Below, piece after piece: positions 53,368-62,151 of a stretch of DNA of 64,000 nt. Source of the stretch: Aerococcaceae bacterium DSM 111022. Lineage in GTDB: Bacteria; Bacillota; Bacilli; Lactobacillales; Aerococcaceae. The stretch covers positions 124,001 to 188,000 of the forward strand of contig JACBXO010000004.1 in the NCBI GenBank assembly GCA_015863195.1, given 5' to 3'. Numbering within the stretch: the first letter of the stretch is position 1; each line of letters opens with the position of its first letter. The translations under genes were made by a program, and so were the position numbers. The notes beneath the pieces were generated by a model. That model saw nothing but the letters and a program-made list of their open reading frames with translations, did not search any database and was not told the DNA's origin.

Positions 53368-54039
53368 ATGGTAGAACTTGAAAAACTTAAAGGACAAGAC
53401 CGCAGTGAACTATCATTAATTGAAGTTGCACATGCTATTTTACAAGAATCTGGTGAAGTTTATGACTTTAATCAGTTATTAGAATTCTTACAAAATTATT
53501 TATCATTATCAGACGCTGATTTAGAAAAGAAAATGGTTCGTTTCTATACAGACTTAAACGTTGATGGACGTTTCATTTCATTAGGTGATAACCGTTGGGG
53601 ATTACGTAGTTGGTATGCTATCGACGAGATTGATGAAGAAATTATTAACTCAATCGAAGACGAAGATTTACCTCGTCACCGTCGTCGTAAGAAAAAATCA
53701 ACACTTAATGCCTTTGCTGAAGGAGATGATGATGTTATTGACTACAACGATGATGACCCAGAAGATATCGATGATATCTACGACCAAATCGATGAAGAAG
53801 ATGATGAAGAAGACGACGAAGATGATGTGGTTGATGGACCAATTTTAGATGAAGAAGATGACGAAGATGATGATAATGCTGAATTAGGCGTTTATGCTCG
53901 TGATTTATCTGAATTAGGCGATGATGATCTTGAAGACGAAGAAATCGAAATCGAAATTGATGAAGACGATGAAGATGACGAAGACGACGAAGATGATGAG
54001 ATGTCTGACGAAGACCAAGCATTATTGGATCAATTTTAA
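53368..54039 (+). CDS. rpoE: DNA-directed RNA polymerase delta subunit
   Basis: Gram-positive-specific RNA polymerase subunit that aids core recycling and promoter selectivity. The folded N-terminal domain, about residues 1-90, shows [11 protein letters not shown]-like and [21 protein letters not shown] blocks of the HARE-HTH family. A basic linker (RHRRRKKKS) is followed by about 110 residues almost entirely Asp and Glu, which is the nucleic-acid-mimicking tail. Length is 223 aa. It is the most acidic protein in the window. Confidence 0.96.
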   Translation: MVELEKLKGQDRSELSLIEVAHAILQESGEVYDFNQLLEFLQNYLSLSDADLEKKMVRFYTDLNVDGRFISLGDNRWGLRSWYAIDEIDEEIINSIEDEDLPRHRRRKKKSTLNAFAEGDDDVIDYNDDDPEDIDDIYDQIDEEDDEEDDEDDVVDGPILDEEDDEDDDNAELGVYARDLSELGDDDLEDEEIEIEIDEDDEDDEDDEDDEMSDEDQALLDQF

Positions 54040-54057
54040 TCTTTAATATTACATATA

Positions 54058-54093
54058 AACACACCTTGAACACATTCAGGGTGTGTTTTTTTT
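54058..54093 (+). terminator. Terminator after rpoE
   Basis: AACACACCTTGAA and TTCAGGGTGTGTT pair with a short loop, then T8. Confidence 0.85.
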
Positions 54094-54162
54094 GAATTTT
54101 AATTATAGCTTAGGGGAAGTATGGCAGATGAAGCCAGTTAAATCTCCGATGCAGACTTAGCT

Positions 54163-54440
54163 TAGTGTTGATGTACCAAGTAGGTTCATGAAGCAGAGTA
54201 GATCGGTGTTGATGTACCCAGTTGGTTCATGAAGCAGAGTAGATCGGTGTTGATGTACCCAGTTGGTTCATGAAGGTAAGTAGATTGGTGGTGATGAACC
54301 AAGTTGGTTCATGAAGCTAAGTAGATTGGTGGTGATGAACCAAGTTGGTTCATGAAGCTAAGTAGATTGGTGGTGATGAACCAAGTTGGTTCATGAAGCT
54401 GAGTAGCTTGGTGTTGATATACCAAGTTGGTTCATTGAGG
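54163..54440. repeat. 41-bp tandem palindromic array, about seven units
   Basis: TTGGTTCATG (first copy TAGGTTCATG) occurs at 54181, 54222, 54263, 54304, 54345, 54386 and 54427, exactly 41 bp apart. In the middle copies the 19-nt palindrome ATGAACCAAGTTGGTTCAT is perfect. The unit itself can also fold, pairing TTGGTTCAT with the ATGAACCAA 22 nt later. There is no coding frame. With the rpoE terminator it fills most of the 54040-54582 gap; 54441-54560 shows nothing recognised. Confidence 0.9.
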
Positions 54441-54582
54441 AGTGTTGAGCAGGAGTCGATAAACCGAGTTGTCCCATCATCGGAGACCTAAGACTCAATG
54501 ATTCAACCATACTTTCCATAAAAATTAATCCAATTAAAAAAGCGAATCTAGGACATTTAACGTCATTAGAATCGCTTATTTT

Positions 54583-55929
54583 TTACTCCATATTTTGCTG
54601 AATCTGTTCATATAACTGATTTGTTTCTTCTGGAGTTGCTAAATTGAAAATGAGATGCTCCGGGTTAATATCTTCCTTCTGTTCAATAATGATGTGGTAG
54701 GGATTTTCGTTTGTACTGTAAAAGCGCGCATTCCCATAATCCTCGAAGTTAAAGACACCATAATTATAACTAAAACCACCATAACCATGGACACGGATAC
54801 CGTCGAGCGGCTCGTCTGATAATTTGACTGACTGGATATCCGTTAATTGAATGGTGTCGTCGTAGCCAACTGAATCAATCACAATCTCTTGGTTCGTTAG
54901 TGAGACATCATAATTGATAACGGTTGAAGCAATCGCCATGCCTAAACTTCCGATAATAACAATAAATATCAAAGCAGCGAACACTTTTCCAACGGGTGTT
55001 GCGATATTTATTGTTACTCCAACACCAACTGTTTTCGGGACAAAAATACGGGAATCGTCTGGGTCATGATAGAATCCAAACTTTGTTTTAGGCGCAGTGT
55101 CGTTTACCATCCATTGGAAATTTTGCGAAATGGTTTGGTTCAGATTCTTGATTTCCCGACTCTCCCACCAGAAAATAACGAGTAATAAAGTAAATAACAG
55201 GAAAATAGCCCCCATTATTATCGGTATGGCTCTCATGTTGATTAGGTATTGCAACTGAACGACAACTAAAAAAGTTACTACCGCCAACTCCATCAAAAGA
55301 TAAGAAATCGATTTAATCCACTCATACCGTGCTTGGTATTGTTGATTAAAATCAGTGTCGTTTGAAATAATAGTTGACCGGAAGCGAGTTGCATAAAGAT
55401 AAGATGCTGGCACAATCATGAGTAGGAGAGAAGTTAAAATACTGATCCAAGTGAAACTGGTATCCCCAATCATATTTATAAAAATCGGGATTAACGTCAA
55501 ACTCCAAATAGCCCATGCCCAGATGGATGAAGGGCGGGACTTACCTTTATTTCGGCTTGCAGCCAGGTCGACTGATCGTACTTTATGCTTATTAAAACTT
55601 AATAATTGATCAATCACTATTTGCCTTACTTCTTGCTGGAAATTAACATAATTTCGGTACAAAGCAATAGCCCCAATTATGAAAATCGTCAATAAGTAAG
55701 GGTCCTGATAATAATGCAAAAATGATAACTGACTTAGGAGCGCTAATGCAACAAAACCAACGAATATAACAATCGTATTTTGTTTATATTTCTTGATACA
55801 TTCTAGAATTTCTTCTGTATTTAATTGCTCAGGAGTGAGAGAAATACCCGCAATTTGAAAATTTTCATAGCGGATGACCGTGAATGTGATAAGTGTAATG
55901 AAAGCAAACATTAAAATGAATATAATCAT
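54583..55929 (-). CDS. Multi-pass membrane protein with DUF5808-like segment
   Basis: 448 residues with about eight membrane segments. A stretch KTKFGFYHDPDDSRIFVPK followed by GVGVTINIATPVGK resembles the DUF5808 motif seen in DUF1648-type membrane proteins. The last 110 residues are outside the membrane and beta-rich (SNQEIVIDSVGYDDTI-like, then GGFSYNYGVFNF), similar to bacterial PH-like domains. The start overlaps the GntR-family gene by 4 bp, so the two are translated together. Function is unknown; sensing of cell-envelope state is a guess from context. Confidence 0.6.
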   Translation of the reverse strand: MIIFILMFAFITLITFTVIRYENFQIAGISLTPEQLNTEEILECIKKYKQNTIVIFVGFVALALLSQLSFLHYYQDPYLLTIFIIGAIALYRNYVNFQQEVRQIVIDQLLSFNKHKVRSVDLAASRNKGKSRPSSIWAWAIWSLTLIPIFINMIGDTSFTWISILTSLLLMIVPASYLYATRFRSTIISNDTDFNQQYQARYEWIKSISYLLMELAVVTFLVVVQLQYLINMRAIPIIMGAIFLLFTLLLVIFWWESREIKNLNQTISQNFQWMVNDTAPKTKFGFYHDPDDSRIFVPKTVGVGVTINIATPVGKVFAALIFIVIIGSLGMAIASTVINYDVSLTNQEIVIDSVGYDDTIQLTDIQSVKLSDEPLDGIRVHGYGGFSYNYGVFNFEDYGNARFYSTNENPYHIIIEQKEDINPEHLIFNLATPEETNQLYEQIQQNME

Positions 55930-56321
55930 CGTGCCTCACTATCCTTTCTAATTAGTGTATTGAGTGTTTCTTGAATCCAAGTGACAAACTCCGGACTCCT
56001 ACCTGTTTTAGCCAGCCCCTCATAAACCATGAGTCTTATCTGTTCTTGATATGATTCAAGTTCCCCCGCATTAATAGAAGGGGGTGTGGCTACAATTTTT
56101 GTACCAGATTGACGGTCCGTTTCGATTAATCCTTCTTGTTTAAGCTGTTGATAGGCTTTATTAGCGGTCATGTGATTAATGGCTAAATCCTCTGCTAACT
56201 GCCTCACACTAGGCAAAGCTTCACCATAACTTAATTCTTCAGTAGCTAAACCAATAACAATTTGGTCACGAATTTGTTGGTAAATAGGTACACTCGATTT
56301 AAAATCAATTTCCAAGATCAT
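55926..56321 (-). CDS. YtrA-subfamily GntR transcriptional regulator
   Basis: 131 aa. The winged helix has VPIYQQIRDQIVIGL, ALPSVRQLAEDLAINHMTANKAY and LIETDRQSGTKIV, followed by only about 45 residues. This short C-terminus marks the YtrA subfamily, whose members usually control ABC-transporter operons for cell-envelope stress. Here the partner gene encodes a membrane protein with no ABC ATPase. A palindrome just upstream (56344-56364) is a likely autoregulatory site. Confidence 0.88.
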   Translation of the reverse strand: MILEIDFKSSVPIYQQIRDQIVIGLATEELSYGEALPSVRQLAEDLAINHMTANKAYQQLKQEGLIETDRQSGTKIVATPPSINAGELESYQEQIRLMVYEGLAKTGRSPEFVTWIQETLNTLIRKDSEAR

Positions 56322-56343
56322 ATTATCCGCCTCCTTGTATACC

Positions 56344-56364
56344 TGTATTATATCACGTAATACA
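56344..56364 (-). promoter_or_regulatory. Operator and promoter of the YtrA-type operon
   Basis: TGTATTA (56344-56350) and TAATACA (56358-56364) form a 7-bp inverted repeat with a 7-bp spacer. On the minus strand it contains ATATAATAC, a -10 element, so a bound repressor would block polymerase. Confidence 0.6.
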
Positions 56365-56430
56365 CATTAAATTTATAATTTTTTCCACTTTTCGAAAATT
56401 TTGTTTATTTATATATAGGAGGTGTTTGTC

Positions 56431-57852
56431 ATGAATGACATTTATTTAGAAAAGCTCCCTACTGAATCGGTTGCTTGGGGGAGATTGGTCACTGAAGCTG
56501 AATTGATGAAAGGAAATAGGAATCTCAATTTTGATACCTTTTCAAAAAAATTAACAAGGATGGATGCTGTATTAGAGGGGATTTGCACACGTTGTTCGAA
56601 TTCAGATCCACAGGAATTTGGTGAATTACCACCACAAGAAATTTTTGGATTTAATAAAGCACGTCGTTTTTGTCTAAAATGCCAGAATATGTCACGGATG
56701 ACGGAAGGTAATTTTTTATATTATTTACCTGCGCCAGAGTCGGTACCACTGACTGTCGAAAAAATTATGACTTGGGAAGGCACCTTGTCACCTGAACAAT
56801 CGCGGGCGTCGAAAGAATTAATCGCTCAATTAGGAGACACGAATCGTCCTCATATGATTCATGCCGTAACTGGGGCAGGGAAAACAGAAATGATTTTCCC
56901 AGTTATCGAAACAGTACTTAGAAAAGGCGGGCGAGTCGTAGTTGCCTCCCCACGGATTGACGTTTGTTTGGAATTAGCGCCGCGCCTTCAAGAAGCGTTT
57001 AAAGAAATTCCTGTCCAACTCTTATATGGCGGACAAGACGAGCCTTACTGCTATACGCCCCTAACCGTCAGCACAACCCATCAACTGCTCCGGTTTAAGG
57101 AAGCATTTGACTTAATAATAGTAGATGAAGTGGATGCTTTCCCATATGAAGGGGATGAGACGCTCCATTACGCTGTAAAACGCTCATTAAAGAAAAATCA
57201 AGGCAAATTAGTCTACCTAACGGCAACCCCAGATAAAACATTGAGCGATCAAGTCCAAGAAGAATTATTGACGCTCACAACTCTTCCCGCACGCTATCAC
57301 CGCAGCGCACTACCGGAACCACACTTTGAGTGGATTGGTGACTGGCGTGAAGGAATTGAAAAAGAACATAAGCGGAGTAAGGTATTCCAATTAATTCAAG
57401 AATTCTTTTCGATTGATGGCGTTAAACTCTTTTTTGTGCCTTCGATTCGGATTGCAGAAAAACTATTTAAGTGGCTGCAAAAAGATCTACCCGAAGTTGC
57501 ATCAGAAATGACAGTAGTTCATGCTAAAGATCCGGAACGTAAAGAAAAAGTCCAAGGGCTTCGGGATGGAAAATACCAAGCTTTAATAACGACTACGATT
57601 TTAGAACGCGGAGTTACTTTTACCAATTGTCACGTCTGTATCATTGGAGCAGAGGACCGCTTATACACACTGGCTGCTTTGGTGCAAATGAGTGGCCGTG
57701 TGGGACGAAAATTTGATTATCCAACAGGACATTTGGTTTATGCTCATGGCGGTATTACCCATCAAATGATTGAGGCAAAAAATCAAATTTTAGAAATGAA
57801 TCGTTTAGCCAAAGAGAAAGGATTAATCAATGAGCCAACCACTCACACATAA
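56431..57852 (+). CDS. comFA: Competence DNA helicase/translocase ComFA
   Basis: DEAD-like ATPase that helps pull single-stranded DNA in during natural transformation. ATG 56431 follows AGGAGG by 8 nt. The N-terminal zinc-finger cysteines are CTRCSNSD and RFCLKCQNM. Walker A is AVTGAGKTE, the DExD box VDEVDAF, motif III LTATPDK, and motif VI QMSGRVGRKFDYP. Length is 473 aa. It overlaps comFC by 23 bp. Confidence 0.94.
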   Translation: MNDIYLEKLPTESVAWGRLVTEAELMKGNRNLNFDTFSKKLTRMDAVLEGICTRCSNSDPQEFGELPPQEIFGFNKARRFCLKCQNMSRMTEGNFLYYLPAPESVPLTVEKIMTWEGTLSPEQSRASKELIAQLGDTNRPHMIHAVTGAGKTEMIFPVIETVLRKGGRVVVASPRIDVCLELAPRLQEAFKEIPVQLLYGGQDEPYCYTPLTVSTTHQLLRFKEAFDLIIVDEVDAFPYEGDETLHYAVKRSLKKNQGKLVYLTATPDKTLSDQVQEELLTLTTLPARYHRSALPEPHFEWIGDWREGIEKEHKRSKVFQLIQEFFSIDGVKLFFVPSIRIAEKLFKWLQKDLPEVASEMTVVHAKDPERKEKVQGLRDGKYQALITTTILERGVTFTNCHVCIIGAEDRLYTLAALVQMSGRVGRKFDYPTGHLVYAHGGITHQMIEAKNQILEMNRLAKEKGLINEPTTHT

Positions 57853-58591
57853 TTGTTTAAATTGCCAAGAACCTTTGTATCATGATTTTAAATTACATTA
57901 TTTATGGCAATTTAAAAAAGTATTGTTTCCAGTTTTGTGTCTATCCTGTCAACAAAAATTCGACTGTCTTGAAAAGATTTACCAGGATAAAAAGAATGGC
58001 TGTCATTTATGCGGACTCTTATTATCTGATGATGCGACTGAAGATGCGTTAACAAGGAAATATCACCATGATGGACAATTAATTTGTTATCACTGTAAAC
58101 ATTGGAGAACTAAGTATCCAATTGAACTAATAAGACATCAAGCGATTTACCCACATAATGAATTAATTCAAGATTGGTTGAGCTCTTTTAAAGACAAAGG
58201 AGATATTATGTTGGGGTATATCATGGCTGAAAAACTGGGAAAAATATACAAACAATATAAAAATTATCTTTGGGTCGTTCTTCCAAATTCAAAGGAATTG
58301 TTGGAACAAAGACAATTTCATGCGACTGGTCTATTATTGGATTTTGCAGATATTCCATACACATGTCCATTTAATTATGTCGGTGACGGAAAGAAACAAA
58401 CAATGAAAGAAGGTACAGAAAGGACCGAGCTGATCCAGCCTTTTGAAGTTAATACTGAAGAAATAAAAGAGGCATCTATACTGGTTTTCGATGATAATTA
58501 CACAACAGGAACCGCTATAATCCACGCTAAAAGTGCTTTAGCAAAAACTTATCCTGAGAAAATAATCAAAAGCATAACTATATCACGTTAA
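57830..58591 (+). CDS. comFC: Competence protein ComFC (phosphoribosyltransferase fold)
   Basis: Partner of ComFA in DNA uptake; the family binds phosphoribosyl compounds and single-stranded DNA. The N-terminus has zinc-ligand pairs (CLNCQEPL, CLSCQQKF, CHLCGLLL, CYHCKHW). The C-terminal PRPP loop reads LVFDDNYTTGTAI, the type I phosphoribosyltransferase signature. Length is 253 aa. The overlap with comFA indicates translational coupling. hpf follows under its own promoter. Confidence 0.93.
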   Translation: MSQPLTHNCLNCQEPLYHDFKLHYLWQFKKVLFPVLCLSCQQKFDCLEKIYQDKKNGCHLCGLLLSDDATEDALTRKYHHDGQLICYHCKHWRTKYPIELIRHQAIYPHNELIQDWLSSFKDKGDIMLGYIMAEKLGKIYKQYKNYLWVVLPNSKELLEQRQFHATGLLLDFADIPYTCPFNYVGDGKKQTMKEGTERTELIQPFEVNTEEIKEASILVFDDNYTTGTAIIHAKSALAKTYPEKIIKSITISR

Positions 58592-58644
58592 AATTATATG
58601 TGAAAAAAATTAGAAGGAACTTAGAGGTTTTGAGTGATTCCGCT

Positions 58645-58714
58645 TTCAATTTTAAGGTCATATGCTATAATATAGGTAAGGTGAAACATAACCTTTAGCC
58701 GATGGAAACATCGG
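58645..58714 (+). promoter_or_regulatory. hpf promoter and leader hairpin
   Basis: TTTCAA (58645-58650) and the extended -10 TGCTATAAT (58663-58671) precede a leader with the perfect hairpin CCGATG-GAAA-CATCGG (58699-58714), a GNRA tetraloop that may affect stability or translation. Confidence 0.55.
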
Positions 58715-58740
58715 AAAACTGTTAGAAAAGAGGGATATAT

Positions 58741-59298
58741 ATGTTTAACTATAATGTACGCGGTGAAAATATCGAGGTAACTCAAGCGATTCGCGAATAT
58801 GCCGAGAAAAAGGTCGGTAAATTGGAGCGCTATTTCACTGAAGTTCCGGATGCTACTGCTCATGTAAACCTAAAGGTTTATTCTGATAAAACAGCGAAAG
58901 CTGAAGTGACGATTCCACTGTCATTTTTAGTTTTAAGAGCGGAAGAGACAACGGACGACTTATATAAATCGATTGATTTTGTCGTTGATAAATTAGAACG
59001 TCAAGTTCGTAAATATAAAACGAAAATCAACCGTAAATCAAGAGAACGTGGTTTCGATGGCTTGAACGAATTCCCAGAGGATCGTGCAAGTGAACCAGTA
59101 GAAGAAGAATCAACATTAGAAATTGTACGTTCTAAGAGAATCAACTTAAAACCAATGGATAGTGAAGAAGCAGTACTGCAAATGAACATGTTAGGGCATG
59201 ACTTCTTTATCTATGAAGATGGTGAAACGGAAGATATTAATATTGTTTATCGCCGTAACGATGGACGCTATGGTCTAATCGAAACTGGTAATATTTAA
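58741..59298 (+). CDS. hpf: Ribosome hibernation-promoting factor, long form
   Basis: Joins two 70S ribosomes into 100S dimers in slow growth. Residues 1-105 are the HPF/RaiA beta-alpha fold with YNVRGENIEVTQAIREY and KTKINRKSRERG. A linker leads to the C-terminal dimerisation domain (about 125-185) with IVRSKRINLKPMDSEEAV and a VVYRRNDGRYGLI-like end (NIVYRRNDGRYGLIE). Length (185 aa) marks the long form usual in Firmicutes. The position after comFC is conserved in the phylum. Confidence 0.96.
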   Translation: MFNYNVRGENIEVTQAIREYAEKKVGKLERYFTEVPDATAHVNLKVYSDKTAKAEVTIPLSFLVLRAEETTDDLYKSIDFVVDKLERQVRKYKTKINRKSRERGFDGLNEFPEDRASEPVEEESTLEIVRSKRINLKPMDSEEAVLQMNMLGHDFFIYEDGETEDINIVYRRNDGRYGLIETGNI

Positions 59299-59312
59299 TT
59301 TTAAACACTTTC

Positions 59313-59347
59313 AATCCCCTTGACAATCCGTCAAGGGGATTCTTTAT
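59313..59347 (+). terminator. Terminator after hpf
   Basis: AATCCCCTTGAC and GTCAAGGGGATT, perfect 12-bp arms with a 5-nt loop, then a T-rich run. Confidence 0.85.
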
Positions 59348-59403
59348 ATTTAGCTTTAAATGTGGTAATTTAGTATCAAGATAAACGCAAGGGGGGATTT
59401 GAA

Positions 59404-60054
59404 GTGACAGATGGATTTAATGAACTTTATGGGGAATATGAAGCCAAAAATGCAAGAAAAATGTTGATGACGAAACAAGCCCAATTGAAACCAACATCAG
59501 AAACATTAGAATATTTAACTTTTGCTTATAAGGAATTAGGGCGGGGGGATTTTCTAGATTTTTTTATCGAAAATAAAAAGCACTTCAACTTGCCGCTGCA
59601 TACTTGGTATGACTGGTTAAAGACATTCACTCGTTCGGAAGTAGTGATTGACTATGTGTATGGTTATTTAAAAGATGAAACAGGGGCGAAAACATTAAAC
59701 GATAGCGCAGTAGCTATTCATGGTTTCATTGATAATAATGAATTCTTGATTTTATTCTTTGGTCATGAGTCGGTAAAAGCATTGCATGAGGAATACAAAG
59801 AATACGGGATGGATAGCCCGGTTGATGAATTAGTTTATTCTATTCGTGGTACGAAGCATCTTAATATGTCATTAGTAGAAGACGTAGCAGACGAATTTGC
59901 GCTCACTGTATTACCGATTCATCTTCTTGACATCGTAAATAATTTTGTTGGAGAAATTTACTTTGCCAAAGGAGAAGATTGGGCAGATTTTCTGCCAGAA
60001 GATATTAGTGACACTGCAACATTAGATAGTCACTTTATATTTTTATATTACTAA
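59404..60054 (+). CDS. Protein of unknown function
   Basis: 216 residues from GTG 59404, after GGGGGG. It is soluble, mostly helical and acidic, rich in aromatic residues (DFLDFFIENKKHFN, HTWYDWLKTF, FIFLYY at the end). No signal peptide, membrane segment or known catalytic motif is recognised. It lies between hpf and an acetyltransferase with a 37-bp gap to the latter, so the two could share a transcript. Confidence 0.6.
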   Translation: MTDGFNELYGEYEAKNARKMLMTKQAQLKPTSETLEYLTFAYKELGRGDFLDFFIENKKHFNLPLHTWYDWLKTFTRSEVVIDYVYGYLKDETGAKTLNDSAVAIHGFIDNNEFLILFFGHESVKALHEEYKEYGMDSPVDELVYSIRGTKHLNMSLVEDVADEFALTVLPIHLLDIVNNFVGEIYFAKGEDWADFLPEDISDTATLDSHFIFLYY

Positions 60055-60091
60055 AAATTAGCTCAATTAAAAGCTGAACAAGGAGCAAAAT

Positions 60092-60607
60092 ATGATTAAA
60101 ATAGAACAAATTGGTTTAGCATCATTGGAAGAATTAAGAGAGATTAGTATTAAAACATATTTTGATACCTTTGATGGCTCAACGTCAGATGAAAATATGA
60201 CTGCTTATTTAAATGATGAGTTAAATTTAGATGTTTTAAAAGCTGAAATGGAAAATCCTGAAATGTTGTTTTATTTTGCATATGTTGACGGTAAATTAGC
60301 AGGTTATTTAAAATTAAATGTTGGACTGGCACAGAGCGAAGCGATGCCAGAAAACTGGATGGAATTGCAACGCATCTACATCGACAAAGATTTTAAAGGA
60401 AATGGTTTAGGAACTGCTTTAGTCGACCATACTTTACATGAAGCAAAGGCTCGAGGGATAAGTGAAATTTGGTTGGGTGTTTGGGAAAGGAATTTCCTGG
60501 CCCAGAAATTTTATAAAAAATTGGAGTTTGAACGTTTCAGTGAGCATAGTTTTTGGATGGGGGAAGATGAGCAAACAGATTGGTTGTTGAAACGGACGGT
60601 AGAATAA
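60092..60607 (+). CDS. GNAT acetyltransferase, PaiA-like
   Basis: 171-residue acetyl-CoA-dependent transferase. The acetyl-CoA loop is LQRIYIDKDFKGNGLGTALV, and WLGVWERNFLAQKFYKKLEFERF is the usual C-terminal block (in pieces WLGVWERN and AQKFYKKLEF). The start, with SIKTYFDTF, and the overall pattern resemble Bacillus PaiA, which acetylates polyamines. Substrate assignment is tentative. A terminator follows. Confidence 0.82.
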   Translation: MIKIEQIGLASLEELREISIKTYFDTFDGSTSDENMTAYLNDELNLDVLKAEMENPEMLFYFAYVDGKLAGYLKLNVGLAQSEAMPENWMELQRIYIDKDFKGNGLGTALVDHTLHEAKARGISEIWLGVWERNFLAQKFYKKLEFERFSEHSFWMGEDEQTDWLLKRTVE

Positions 60608-60612
60608 ATAGT

Positions 60613-60646
60613 GAACCGATTGGCATGATGTCAGTCGGTTTTTTCA
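60613..60646 (+). terminator. Terminator after the PaiA-like gene
   Basis: AACCGATTGGC and the later GTCAGTCGGTT pair imperfectly around ATGAT and are followed by T6. Confidence 0.6.
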
Positions 60647-60739
60647 CTTGAATTTGTAAATCTCATTTACTCAAAATATAAAATTCGCTATACTTAATTT
60701 AATCAATGTTTTTAAGAATAATCGAAGGAAGTTGAAGCT

Positions 60740-62065
60740 ATGACACCAGAATTACAAATGATTGTTGGTTTAGTCGTTGGGACAGTCGCGCTGATTTTTA
60801 TGTTACTCAAAACAAAGCTCCATGTATTTTTGTCTTTAATTATTACTGCCTTTATAACGGGACTTGTGGGTGGAATGCCGCCAGAACTCGTAATAACTGC
60901 TGTTCAAGCAGGTTTTGGGAATACGCTTGGTAGTTTAGGAATTTTAATTACTTTAGGTGTTATGTTGGGGAAAGTGTTAGAAATATCCGGCGCGACGGAT
61001 TCCATTGCTAACTTCTTAATTGACTTAATGGGTGATGGCCGTGAACATATTGCTTTAATGGTGACAGGATTTGTGGCAGCATTGGCGATTTTTGCGATTC
61101 CGGCTTATGTCATGCTTTTTCCAATTGCTAAAAATATTGCAGTTAAAAAACAGATTCCATTAACTAAATTAGGTGTCGCTTTAGGGGCGGGACTTTTCTT
61201 GTCTCATAACTTTGTGCCACCAGCATCAGCACCAATAGGAGCTGCAGGGATTTTTGACGCTAATATCGTTAATGTCATGTTATGGGGAACAGTTTTGTCG
61301 CTTATAATGATGGTATTTTTTGCTTTCTACGCTGATTTTCTAGGTAAAAGATATAATGATATTCCTGATGCTGAAACGGAATTAATCGAAGAGGTAACAG
61401 AAGAGGAATTGCCGTCAGTAGTTGCGTCGTTTACACCCATCGCGGTACCAATTATCTTGATTGTGTCAAATATAGTCTTACAGTTGGTCGGCGTGACAGG
61501 TCTGGTAATGACAGTTTTAGGATTTGCAGGTGATCCGATGGTTGCGGTGGGGATTGGTATACTTGTCGCACTGATGATTTTAACAAGAGACTTGTCCAGA
61601 GAAACAGTGCAAGAAGCTTTTAATACAGGAGTTAGAGCAGGCGTTAATATTTTACTGATGGTTGGTGCGGGAGGAGCTTTAGGTCATGTTGTTAATGAAA
61701 GTGGTGCAGGCCACTTTATTGCGCAAACCTTAGCCGAAACTGCTATACCACCCATTTTATTACCTTTTATTATTTCCACTTTACTTCGGATTATCCAGGG
61801 ATCTGGTTCAGTTGCTATGGTAACGGCAGCTTCAATATCTGCCCCAATTTTAGCAGAGTTAGGAATCGATCCAGTTCTCGGAACAATTGCTGTAGGTGGT
61901 GGGTCAGTATTCTTTTCTTATTTCAATGATTCTTATTTCTGGGTGGTCAATAATTCCTTTGACCGAAGAGAGGTTAAAGAACAAATTATTACTTGGTCAA
62001 TTCCAAGTACCATCACCTGGTTGATCACATTAATCTATCTATTAATACTCAGTCAGTTCAAATAA
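60740..62065 (+). CDS. GntP-family organic-acid/proton symporter
   Basis: Membrane permease of 441 aa with about twelve hydrophobic segments. Family marks include LGSLGILITLGVMLGKVLEISGA in pieces (LGVMLGKVLEISGA), FLSHNFVPPASAPIGAAG and a late GSGSVAMVTAASI plus SVFFSYFNDSYFWVV. GntP members carry gluconate, glycerate, 2-keto-3-deoxygluconate or related acids. No sugar-acid enzyme is adjacent, so the substrate is unknown. It has its own upstream gap and is monocistronic. Confidence 0.85.
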   Translation: MTPELQMIVGLVVGTVALIFMLLKTKLHVFLSLIITAFITGLVGGMPPELVITAVQAGFGNTLGSLGILITLGVMLGKVLEISGATDSIANFLIDLMGDGREHIALMVTGFVAALAIFAIPAYVMLFPIAKNIAVKKQIPLTKLGVALGAGLFLSHNFVPPASAPIGAAGIFDANIVNVMLWGTVLSLIMMVFFAFYADFLGKRYNDIPDAETELIEEVTEEELPSVVASFTPIAVPIILIVSNIVLQLVGVTGLVMTVLGFAGDPMVAVGIGILVALMILTRDLSRETVQEAFNTGVRAGVNILLMVGAGGALGHVVNESGAGHFIAQTLAETAIPPILLPFIISTLLRIIQGSGSVAMVTAASISAPILAELGIDPVLGTIAVGGGSVFFSYFNDSYFWVVNNSFDRREVKEQIITWSIPSTITWLITLIYLLILSQFK

Positions 62066-62151
62066 ACTTAACAGTAAATTAACACGAAATATACTAGAAA
62101 TTAATAAAAAATAGTTACGATAGAGATAACCGTATATTAAGGAGCGATAGT

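Noticed and set aside
53735-54073. His-rich antisense frame over rpoE
   Set aside because: It is the reverse reading of the Asp/Glu-rich codons of the delta subunit tail.
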